A stretch of 36,446 bases of DNA. Source: Pseudooceanicola sp. (GTDB lineage Bacteria > Pseudomonadota > Alphaproteobacteria > Rhodobacterales > Rhodobacteraceae). A program made the position numbers and the translations under genes. Below are positions 18,043 to 24,924 of this stretch, piece after piece. The DNA lies in the NCBI GenBank assembly GCA_002709085.1, contig PAPR01000027.1, positions 1-36,446 of the forward strand. The letters are read 5' to 3'. Positions within the stretch are counted from its first letter, which is position 1. The number at the start of each line of letters is the position of its first letter. The notes below the pieces were generated by a model. That model was not told where the DNA came from, did not search any database, and was given only the letters and a program-made list of their open reading frames with translations.

Positions 18043-18588
18043 ATGACCCCGCTACTGTCCGGCGATCACGACACGATCCATCTGTTTGCGCTGGAGCTGC
18101 CCGAGGATGAGCTCTGGTCCTTTGTGACCGAAGACCCGGAGACCGGCGAATTCGCGCTGCGCGATGCCCTGGGGGTCGAGAGCCTCGATGAATCGCAAGT
18201 CGAAGGGGCTGTCACCGAGGATTTGCACGGCATCGGGCTGAGCGGCTTTCTGACCGAAGGGATCGGCGTCGACGAGGCTCTGATCAGCGACGACCGCGCG
18301 CGGATCGACGCGCTGAGCGGCGGCGTGGTGATCGTCAAAGGCGGGGCCTTTGCCAGCAGCGACATCGCGCTGCACTCTCGCCCGCCCCTGCGGCATGTGG
18401 GAACCTATCGCCTGCCGGACGCCCCTTCGACGCTGGAACAACTGACGAGCGAGTCGGCCAGAAGGACGGGCGGCGAAACCGCGGAACCCGTAGCGGCGAG
18501 CCCGCAAAGCAACCGGCTGACCCGCCGTTTGATTGTCGCGATAGTGGTGCTGATCGTTCTCGGCCTCTTGGTCGGGGTCCTCGCATGA
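18043..18588 (+). CDS. Hypothetical tail-anchored membrane protein in the pyr operon
   Basis: 181 residues of unknown function. The first ~160 residues look soluble and acidic (LELPEDELWSFVTEDPETGEF...), with a linker rich in Ala, Ser and Glu. A single hydrophobic helix at the extreme C-terminus (RRLIVAIVVLIVLGLLVGVLA, about 160-181) implies a tail anchor with the N-part in the cytoplasm. The start at 18043 is fixed by TGGAGG just upstream. Its stop overlaps the next ATG by 4 nt. The position between pyrB and the dihydroorotase-like gene suggests a link with pyrimidine synthesis or membrane placement of that complex; this is inference only. Confidence 0.75.
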   Translation: MTPLLSGDHDTIHLFALELPEDELWSFVTEDPETGEFALRDALGVESLDESQVEGAVTEDLHGIGLSGFLTEGIGVDEALISDDRARIDALSGGVVIVKGGAFASSDIALHSRPPLRHVGTYRLPDAPSTLEQLTSESARRTGGETAEPVAASPQSNRLTRRLIVAIVVLIVLGLLVGVLA

Positions 18589-19868
18589 GCGCCTTTACCC
18601 TCACCAATGCGCGCCTGATCGACCCGGAGACGGGGGAGGAAAGCCTGGGCGGCATTACGGTCGAGGATGGGGTCATCACCGCGCGTCATGAGGGGGCACC
18701 GCCCGCCGATGCTGGCACGGTGACGGAGTGCAACGGCTTATGCCTCGCCCCCGGTATTGTCGACATCGGCGTCAAGGTCTGCGAACCCGGTGAGCGGCAC
18801 AAGGAAAGCTTTGGCTCCGCTGGGCAGGCCGCCGCCGCCGGCGGGGTCACGACCATCGTCACCCGCCCCGACACCACGCCGGTGATCGACACGCCGGAAA
18901 CGCTGGAATTCGTCATCCGCCGCGCCCGCGAGGCCGCGCCGGTGCGGGTCCTGCCGATGGCCACCTTGACCAAGAACCGCGAAGGTCGCGAGATGACCGA
19001 GATCGGTTTCTTGATGGATACCGGCGCCGTCGCCTTTAGCGATGGGGATCATGTGGTGACGAACACCAAGGTGCTGGTCCGTGCCCTGACCTATGCCCGC
19101 GCACGCGGCGCGCTGGTGATCGGCCATATTCAGGAGCCGGTGCTATCCGCAGGCGCCGCTGTCACGTCGGGAAAGTTCGCCTCCCTGCGCGGGCTGCCCG
19201 GCGTCAGTCCGATGGCCGAACGCATGGGGCTAGATCGCGATGTTGCACTGCTGGAGATGACCGGCGCGGCCTACCATATCGACCAGATCACCACGGCCCG
19301 CGCCCTGCCCGCGCTGGAACGTGCCAAGGCCAACGGGCTGGACATCACCGCCGGAGTCTCGATCCATCACCTGACGCTGAACGAATTCGACGTCGCCGAT
19401 TACCGCACCTTCTTCAAGGTCAAGCCGCCCCTGCGTAGCGAGGATGATCGCGTGGCCGTGGTCGGGGCCGTCGCCTCGGGTCTGATCGACGTCATATGCT
19501 CCATGCACACGCCGCAGGACGAGGAAAGCAAACGCCTGCCTTACGAGGCTGCGGCCAGTGGTGCTGTCGGGTTGCAGACACTGCTGCCGGCGGCGATGCG
19601 GTTGGTCCATTCCGGCGACATGACCCTGGCGCAGCTCTGGCGCGCGCTCTCTCTGAATCCGGCGCGCCGGTTGGGCCTCGCCTGTGGCCGGCTGAGCGAG
19701 GGGGCACCTGCCGACCTCGTGCTGTTCGACCCCGATGCGCCCTTTGTGCTGGATCGGGCTAACCTTTTGTCAAAGTCCAAGAACACCCCTTTTGACGAAG
19801 CCCGGATGCAGGGGCGCGTGCGCGCCACCTGGGTCGCCGGTCGTCAGGTTCACGGAGACGCGTTATGA
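18585..19868 (+). CDS. pyrC: Dihydroorotase-like protein, probably inactive (PyrC'/PyrX type)
   Basis: 427 residues with the dihydroorotase/amidohydrolase fold. The usual metal site is largely lost. Where active enzymes read DxHxHLREPG, this one has DIGVKVCEPG (60-69), so both histidines are Gly62 and Lys64 and the substrate Arg is Cys66. The HxxH-S/T motif reads HIDQITT (Gln234), and the catalytic Asp of TDHAPH is Met307 in CSMHTPQ. Asp153 (FSDG) and His181 remain. It resembles the inactive PyrC' that assembles with aspartate carbamoyltransferase in Pseudomonas. A true dihydroorotase should exist elsewhere in the genome. The ATG overlaps the previous stop (ATGA). Confidence 0.88.
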   Translation: MSAFTLTNARLIDPETGEESLGGITVEDGVITARHEGAPPADAGTVTECNGLCLAPGIVDIGVKVCEPGERHKESFGSAGQAAAAGGVTTIVTRPDTTPVIDTPETLEFVIRRAREAAPVRVLPMATLTKNREGREMTEIGFLMDTGAVAFSDGDHVVTNTKVLVRALTYARARGALVIGHIQEPVLSAGAAVTSGKFASLRGLPGVSPMAERMGLDRDVALLEMTGAAYHIDQITTARALPALERAKANGLDITAGVSIHHLTLNEFDVADYRTFFKVKPPLRSEDDRVAVVGAVASGLIDVICSMHTPQDEESKRLPYEAAASGAVGLQTLLPAAMRLVHSGDMTLAQLWRALSLNPARRLGLACGRLSEGAPADLVLFDPDAPFVLDRANLLSKSKNTPFDEARMQGRVRATWVAGRQVHGDAL

Positions 19869-20473
19869 TCCCCGACCTCGTCACGCCGCCGGTGGCCCTG
19901 ATGCTTTGGGCGCTTGCGGGCTATCTGCTCGGCTCTGTTCCCTTCGGGATTGTCGTGTCGCGCCTGTTCGGTCTGGGCGATCTTCGCCAGATCGGGTCGG
20001 GCAACATCGGTGCGACGAACGTTCTGCGCACCGGCAACAAGACCGCCGCCGCGCTGACCCTGATCCTCGACAGTGGCAAGGGGGCGGCGACCGTGCTGAT
20101 CGTGCGCGCGCTGGCGGCCGAGGACGCGGTGCAACTAGCCGCCGTGGCGGCCTTTCTCGGACATTGCTTCCCGATTTGGCTGCGGTTCAAGGGCGGCAAG
20201 GGAGTGGCTACCTTTCTCGGGATCCTGCTGGCCTACGCGCTGCCCCTCGGGGCGGCGGCCTGTGCGACCTGGCTGGTCATGGCGGTGGTCCTGCGCATCT
20301 CGTCGCTGTCGGCCCTGACGGCGGCCCTGCTGTCGCCGGTCTGGGCCGCGCTTCTGGGATTGCCCGAGGCGGTGGCGATGACACTGGCGCTGGCCACGCT
20401 GATTTTTGCGCGCCATCGCGCCAATATCGAACGGATCGTTGCCGGAACGGAACCCCGCATCGGCAAGAAGTAG
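19865..20473 (+). CDS. plsY: Acyl-phosphate:glycerol-3-phosphate acyltransferase
   Basis: 202 residues, an integral membrane enzyme that puts the first acyl chain on glycerol 3-phosphate using acyl-phosphate. Family motifs are GSGNIGATNVLRTGNK, SGKGAATVL and GHCFPIWLRFKGGKGVAT, separated by hydrophobic helices. The start overlaps the end of the dihydroorotase-like gene by 4 nt, so it ends the pyrB operon. Confidence 0.96.
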   Translation: MIPDLVTPPVALMLWALAGYLLGSVPFGIVVSRLFGLGDLRQIGSGNIGATNVLRTGNKTAAALTLILDSGKGAATVLIVRALAAEDAVQLAAVAAFLGHCFPIWLRFKGGKGVATFLGILLAYALPLGAAACATWLVMAVVLRISSLSALTAALLSPVWAALLGLPEAVAMTLALATLIFARHRANIERIVAGTEPRIGKK

Positions 20474-20489
20474 CGCGCCCTCACGTGTC

Positions 20490-20534
20490 GTAAAAAGTTG
20501 TAAAAACGGGTAAAATCTGATAATTCTGTCAGAT
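20490..20534 (+). promoter_or_regulatory. Phased GTAAAA repeats and inverted repeat upstream of the GbsR-type regulator
   Basis: GTAAAA occurs three times at exact 10-bp steps (20490, 20500, 20510), an in-phase A-tract arrangement expected to curve DNA. Directly after is ATCTGA (20515-20520), 8 bp, TCAGAT (20529-20534). A -10-like GATAAT (20519-20524) overlaps this inverted repeat, and a TTGTAA at 20498-20503 could be its -35, with a short 15-bp spacer. Together these look like a promoter with an autoregulatory operator. Confidence 0.5.
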
Positions 20535-20550
20535 CAGCGCGGAGGAGGAC

Positions 20551-21135
20551 ATGCATCTTACGCCTTCCATGCAAGCGTTCATCCGTCATTGGGGGGACAT
20601 GGGCTCCAAATGGGGTCTCAACCGGTCGGTCGCGCAGATCCACGCCCTGCTGCACCTGTCGCCCGAACCGCTGACGGCAGAAGACCTCGTCAAGGAGCTG
20701 AACCTCGCGCGGTCCAACGTCTCCACCGGTCTCAAGGAGCTTCAGTCCTGGCGATTGATCGAGCCTTCGCGACGGGAAGGCGATCGGCGCGAATACTTCA
20801 CGGCCCTGGGTGACATCCACGATGCTGCCGCCGCGGTGATCGCCGCGCGTCGGGAGCGGGAGTTCGTGCCGACCCTCACCGCGCTTCGCGAGATTGAGGA
20901 GAGCGCAGAGCAGGACGACACGCCCGCCGACGTCCGCGCCCGGATCAGCGAAACGCTCAATTCACTGCAAAACCTTGATAGGTGGTATGCGGACCTGAAC
21001 GCCCTGCCCCGGATCAAGCAGCTCTCCGTGCTGAAAATCGGTGCACGGATCGGGTCGCTGATTTCCGACAGGTCCGCCTCTTCGGGGAGTCATTATGACA
21101 AGGGATCAAAGCGTCGGAGACCGCGTAACCGGTGA
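20551..21135 (+). CDS. GbsR/MarR-type transcriptional regulator
   Basis: 194 residues. An N-terminal winged helix-turn-helix is visible: LNRSVAQIHALLHLSPEPLTAEDLVKELNLARSN, with recognition helix NLARSNVSTGLKEL and wing SRREGDRREYF. The C-terminal part is helical and should mediate dimerisation, ending in a basic tail (KRRRPRNR). Such proteins often repress osmoprotectant or transport genes; the target here is unknown, and autoregulation is suggested by the inverted repeat overlapping its promoter. GGAGGAGG sits just before the ATG. It is convergent with gshA; the 46-bp gap holds no clear terminator. Confidence 0.82.
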   Translation: MHLTPSMQAFIRHWGDMGSKWGLNRSVAQIHALLHLSPEPLTAEDLVKELNLARSNVSTGLKELQSWRLIEPSRREGDRREYFTALGDIHDAAAAVIAARREREFVPTLTALREIEESAEQDDTPADVRARISETLNSLQNLDRWYADLNALPRIKQLSVLKIGARIGSLISDRSASSGSHYDKGSKRRRPRNR

Positions 21136-21181
21136 AACCGCAACTATTCTCCACGCCATTCCGGACGTCAACCGGTTGTCA

Positions 21182-22552
21182 TCAATAGGAATATTCCGGA
21201 TAGATGCGGTTGAGATCGCCGTCCCATTCACCTTGGTATTTCGCCAGCAATTCGTCCGCCGGGACCTGCCCCGTCTCGACGCTTTCCTTGAGGGCGTTCA
21301 GGAAATGGGTCTCGTCCGGGACCAGCCCCCCGGCGCCCGGACAAGCACGCGCCTTTAGTCCGGCATCGGCAATCGCCACGACCTCGCGCGCGAGATCATG
21401 CATGTCGATCCCCTCGACCTTTGCTTGCAGACCATCGGTTCCGGCGGCGACGTGCAGTGCGTGGCGTTGCTCCGCGCTCCAGCCCTTGATCAGATCCCAG
21501 GCGGCGTCGAGCGCCGTCTGATCATACATCAATCCGACCCAGAAGGCAGGCAGCGCACAGAGCCGACGCCATGGGCCGCCATCCGCGCCGCGCATCTCGA
21601 TAAAGGTCTTGAGGCGCGCCTCGGGGAACAGCGTCGTCAGATGATCGGCCCAGTCCGACAGGGTTGGCACCTCACCCGGCAACGCGGGCAATTCACCCTT
21701 GAGGAAATCGCGGAAGGATTGGCCGAGCGCGTCAATATACTTGCCGTCGCGATAGACAAAGTACATCGGCACATCGAGCGCGTATTGCACCCAGGATTCG
21801 AACCCGAAGCCTTCATCGAAGACGAAAGGCACCATGCCGGTGCGGGCGTCATCCAGATTGCGCCAGACGTAGTTGCGATAGCTTTTAACGCCGTTCGGCT
21901 TGCCCTCGAAAAACGGCGAATTTCCGAACAGGGCGTTGGCCACGGGTTGCAGCGCCACGGCGACGCGCATCTTTTGCACCATGTCCGCCTCTGACGCGAA
22001 ATCGAGATTGACCTGCACAGTGCAGGTGCGCCGCATCATGATCTGGCCGGTGGTGCCCACCTCGCCCATGTAGGCATCCATCAGCTTGTAACGCCCCTTG
22101 GGCATCAGGGGCATATCGTCGTGCGACCAGACCGGCGCGGCCCCCAGACCGATAAAGCCGACGCCGACCTTGTCCGCGATGTCCTTTACGTCGGCAAGGT
22201 GTTCGTTCACCTCGTCGCAGGTCTGATGAATGGTCTCCAGCGGCGCGCCCGACAGCTCCAACTGGCCACCCGGTTCGAGCGAGACATTTGCCCCCTCCTT
22301 GGTCAGCCCGATCAGCTTGCCGCCCTCTTCCAAAGGGGCCCAGCCGTGGCCATCGCGCAGGCCCTCCAGCACGGCCAGTACCGACCGCTCCCCCTCGTAG
22401 GGGATCGGTTTGAGCGTGTCCTTGCAATAGCCGAACTTCTCATGCTCGGTCCCGATGCGCCAATTTTCCTTGGGTTTACAGCCTTTTTCGAGTGACTCGG
22501 CCAATTGCTCGGGCCGCTCGATCGGACCGCCTCCGGACTGGGGAATGGACAT
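21182..22552 (-). CDS. gshA: Glutamate-cysteine ligase (plant/alphaproteobacterial type)
   Basis: 456 residues catalysing the first step of glutathione synthesis, ATP-dependent joining of glutamate and cysteine. The sequence is of the plant-like class (GTEHEKFGY, SLEPGGQLELSGAP, MMRRTCTVQVNLDF, FIEMRGADGGPWRRLCALPAFWVGL). The start at 22552 is preferred because GGAG lies 9 nt upstream; another ATG six codons earlier has none. It is the last gene of an rsmE, membrane protein, gshA series with a 57-bp gap before it. Confidence 0.95.
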   Translation of the reverse strand: MSIPQSGGGPIERPEQLAESLEKGCKPKENWRIGTEHEKFGYCKDTLKPIPYEGERSVLAVLEGLRDGHGWAPLEEGGKLIGLTKEGANVSLEPGGQLELSGAPLETIHQTCDEVNEHLADVKDIADKVGVGFIGLGAAPVWSHDDMPLMPKGRYKLMDAYMGEVGTTGQIMMRRTCTVQVNLDFASEADMVQKMRVAVALQPVANALFGNSPFFEGKPNGVKSYRNYVWRNLDDARTGMVPFVFDEGFGFESWVQYALDVPMYFVYRDGKYIDALGQSFRDFLKGELPALPGEVPTLSDWADHLTTLFPEARLKTFIEMRGADGGPWRRLCALPAFWVGLMYDQTALDAAWDLIKGWSAEQRHALHVAAGTDGLQAKVEGIDMHDLAREVVAIADAGLKARACPGAGGLVPDETHFLNALKESVETGQVPADELLAKYQGEWDGDLNRIYPEYSY

Positions 22553-22609
22553 ATGCGCGGCCTCCGGCATTAAAAGGTCCGACAGGGATGGTCGGAAAAT
22601 CGGGGGGTG

Positions 22610-23131
22610 TCAATGCAAGCGCGGCATTGCCCGTGGCCGATCCCAGATCACCACGCGATGCGGCGGACGCAGGCGCCGCATCTCTTCCAGCATCCGTTCC
22701 GTGCGGATCCCCGGCAGGGCGGCAAAGACGTCAAAGAGCGCATCCGCGCCCTCGGCCGTCAGCGGCACCAGCAAATCAGGTTGGCCATGTTGCGCCAGCA
22801 CCCATGTCGGCGGGTCGTTCCCTGCGTCCAGCGACAGCCGGTGCACCTCGCTGAGCGCGACAATACCGCCCGAAAGCGGACCGAAATATGCGATCTGTCC
22901 CTCGTCCACGCTGACCACTCCCGGCCCGCCGGAGCCGTGACGGAACCGCCCGCGCTGCACCCCCGCTACGATCAGGACCGGCGCCAGCAGCACCAGCGCC
23001 CAGCCGAGCCAGGCGAGGATCCCGTAAACCGAAAGCGCGATCCAGAGGCCGAAAACTCCGACCAAGCCGCCGATTACCGCCTCGTGCCAGCGCATGAAGC
23101 CCGCGCGCAGTTCCGGCCGGATCCACCCCAT
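22610..23131 (-). CDS. Hypothetical membrane protein between rsmE and gshA
   Basis: 173 residues, not recognised. Two hydrophobic helices (about 17-37 and 40-58: AVIGGLVGVFGLWIAL and LGWALVLLAPVLIVAGV) are followed by a soluble domain with strand-like segments (GVVSVDEGQIAYFGPLSGG, VHRLSLD) and a charged helical C-terminus. This resembles bacterial PH-like membrane proteins in outline only. The ATG at 23131 comes 2 nt after the rsmE stop, and a longer opening upstream lies inside rsmE, so the gene is read from the rsmE message. Confidence 0.7.
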   Translation of the reverse strand: MGWIRPELRAGFMRWHEAVIGGLVGVFGLWIALSVYGILAWLGWALVLLAPVLIVAGVQRGRFRHGSGGPGVVSVDEGQIAYFGPLSGGIVALSEVHRLSLDAGNDPPTWVLAQHGQPDLLVPLTAEGADALFDVFAALPGIRTERMLEEMRRLRPPHRVVIWDRPRAMPRLH

Positions 23132-23133
23132 CC

Positions 23134-23859
23134 TCAGCGCCAATCGCCCAGACGATCCTGCCACAGCGTCATCGCTGCGACCGCCGCCGTGTCCGCCCGC
23201 AGGATGCGGGGGCCAAGGGCGACCGGGCGCGCAAAGTCCAAGGCGCGCAGACGCGCCCGCTCCGCATCGGAAAAGCCACCTTCCGGGCCGATTAGGATCG
23301 CCCACGGGCCTGTTGCGTTTTCCGGCAGGCCAGCGGAGCCGCCGACCAGCGCCTCATCGCAAAACATCAGGTTGCGCCCCTCAGGCCAGGACGCCAGCAC
23401 CTTGTCCAAGGGTCGCAGATCGGCCACTTCGGGCACGAAGGTCCCGCCGCATTGCTCTGCCGCCTCGACACAATGCGCCTGCAGACGATCCACCCGCACC
23501 CGTTCGGAATTGGTGAAATCGGTCTGCACGGGCAGGATGCGGCGCGCGCCCATCTCAGTCGCTTTTTCAACGATGAAATCTGTGCGGGCCTTCTTGATCG
23601 GCGCAAAGATCAGCCAGAGGTCGGGCGGGTCCATCTGGGACGCGGATTGCGCCGTGCAGGTCAACACGCCGCTGCGCTTGGAGACCGCCGAAACCTCCGT
23701 CAGCCATTCGCCGTCACGCCCGTTAAAGACCGCGACCGCATCGCCGACGCCCATGCGCATCACGTTGAACAGGTAGTTCGCCTGATCGCGGTCCAGAGGA
23801 ACGGTTTGCCCCGCCCCCAAAGGGTGATCTACAAAGAGCCTGACTTTTGCACGTTTCAT
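23134..23859 (-). CDS. rsmE: 16S rRNA (uracil-1498-N3)-methyltransferase
   Basis: 241 residues of the SPOUT class that methylates U1498 of 16S rRNA. The N-terminal PUA-like part is MKRAKVRLFV...GDAVAVFNGRDGEWL. The C-terminal knotted SAM-binding part contains LIGPEGGFSDAE and VALGPRILRADTA. It starts 12 bp from the divergent ubiA start and leads an operon with the membrane protein and gshA. Confidence 0.95.
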   Translation of the reverse strand: MKRAKVRLFVDHPLGAGQTVPLDRDQANYLFNVMRMGVGDAVAVFNGRDGEWLTEVSAVSKRSGVLTCTAQSASQMDPPDLWLIFAPIKKARTDFIVEKATEMGARRILPVQTDFTNSERVRVDRLQAHCVEAAEQCGGTFVPEVADLRPLDKVLASWPEGRNLMFCDEALVGGSAGLPENATGPWAILIGPEGGFSDAERARLRALDFARPVALGPRILRADTAAVAAMTLWQDRLGDWR

Positions 23860-23871
23860 GAGGCCCTACAT

Positions 23872-24864
23872 ATGACCGCAGAACAGCCGACGCCAGAGGC
23901 ACCGCGCGCGCCGCCCAATGGTCAACCCGGTCAGGTCGCCGATGCGGTACGGGGCAATTGGGTCGACCGCCTTGCCCCAGCCGCCACGCGTCCCTACCTG
24001 CGGCTCAGCCGGGCGGACCGCCCGATCGGGACCTGGCTGTTGCTCCTGCCCTGCTGGTGGGGCCTGATGCTGGCGATGCTGCATGACCGCGCACCGGTCT
24101 GGAATGACCTGTGGATCGGGGTCGGCTGCGCGCTTGGTGCCTGGCTGATGCGGGGCGCGGGCTGCACATGGAACGACATCACCGACCGCAAGATCGACGG
24201 CTCGGTCGCGCGCACGCGGTCGCGCCCTATCCCCTCGGGTCAGGTCACGGTGCGCGGTGCGGTGGCGTGGATGGCCGCACAGGCACTGATTGCGCTGCTG
24301 ATCCTGTTGACATTCAACGGTGCGGCGATTGCCCTGGGCGTCCTGTCGCTGGCCCCGGTGGCGATCTACCCCTTTGCCAAGCGGTTCACCTGGTGGCCGC
24401 AGATTTTCCTCGGGCTGGCCTTCAACTGGGGCGCGCTGCTGGCTTGGACGGCGCATACCGGAAGCCTGTCGTGGCAACCCGTGGTCCTCTATATCGCCGG
24501 GATCGGGTGGACGCTGTTCTACGACACGGTCTATGCCCATCAGGACAAGGAAGACGACGCGTTGATCGGCGTCAAATCCACAGCCCGCCTGTTCGCGGAA
24601 CGGACCCCGAAATGGCTGCGCCGGTTCCTGATCGCCTCTGTCTCGCTGATGGGCATCGTCGTGCTGGGCTCGATGCTGCCGGGGGCCAATCCGCTTGCGC
24701 TGGTGATTGCGCTGGCGGGTCCCTGGGCGTTCGGCTGGCATATGGCCTGGCAAATGCGGCGTCTTGATCTCGACGACAACGACCGTCTGCTGATGCTGTT
24801 TCGATCTAATCGCGACGCCGGCCTGTTGCCCTTGCCGTTTTTCGCCGCTGCCTTGCTGGTGTGA
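23872..24864 (+). CDS. ubiA: 4-hydroxybenzoate polyprenyltransferase
   Basis: 330 residues, an integral membrane prenyltransferase that attaches the polyprenyl tail to 4-hydroxybenzoate in ubiquinone synthesis. The two Asp-rich Mg-diphosphate sites are NDITDRKIDGSVARTRSRP and YAHQDKEDD, within about nine hydrophobic helices. The ATG at 23872 gives a normal length; the reading frame is open further upstream only as a shadow of rsmE. The starts of ubiA and rsmE are 12 bp apart, so each promoter must lie in the other gene unless they share an unusual arrangement. Confidence 0.95.
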   Translation: MTAEQPTPEAPRAPPNGQPGQVADAVRGNWVDRLAPAATRPYLRLSRADRPIGTWLLLLPCWWGLMLAMLHDRAPVWNDLWIGVGCALGAWLMRGAGCTWNDITDRKIDGSVARTRSRPIPSGQVTVRGAVAWMAAQALIALLILLTFNGAAIALGVLSLAPVAIYPFAKRFTWWPQIFLGLAFNWGALLAWTAHTGSLSWQPVVLYIAGIGWTLFYDTVYAHQDKEDDALIGVKSTARLFAERTPKWLRRFLIASVSLMGIVVLGSMLPGANPLALVIALAGPWAFGWHMAWQMRRLDLDDNDRLLMLFRSNRDAGLLPLPFFAAALLV

Positions 24865-24893
24865 TTGCACGATCCGGGAAACCCAACTAAACC
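24865..24893 (+). promoter_or_regulatory. Possible promoter of the OmpA-family gene
   Basis: TTGCAC (24865-24870), a 17-bp spacer and TAAACC (24888-24893), in the short gap after ubiA. Each box matches 4 of 6, so this is modest evidence. Confidence 0.35.
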
Positions 24894-24924
24894 CCATTCA
24901 ACATTAACAAATACAAGTGGTTTG

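Noticed and set aside
22607..23776. 389-codon plus-strand frame across the membrane protein gene and rsmE
   Set aside because: Arg/Pro/Ser-rich translation with no domain, fully overlapping two genes supported on the other strand.
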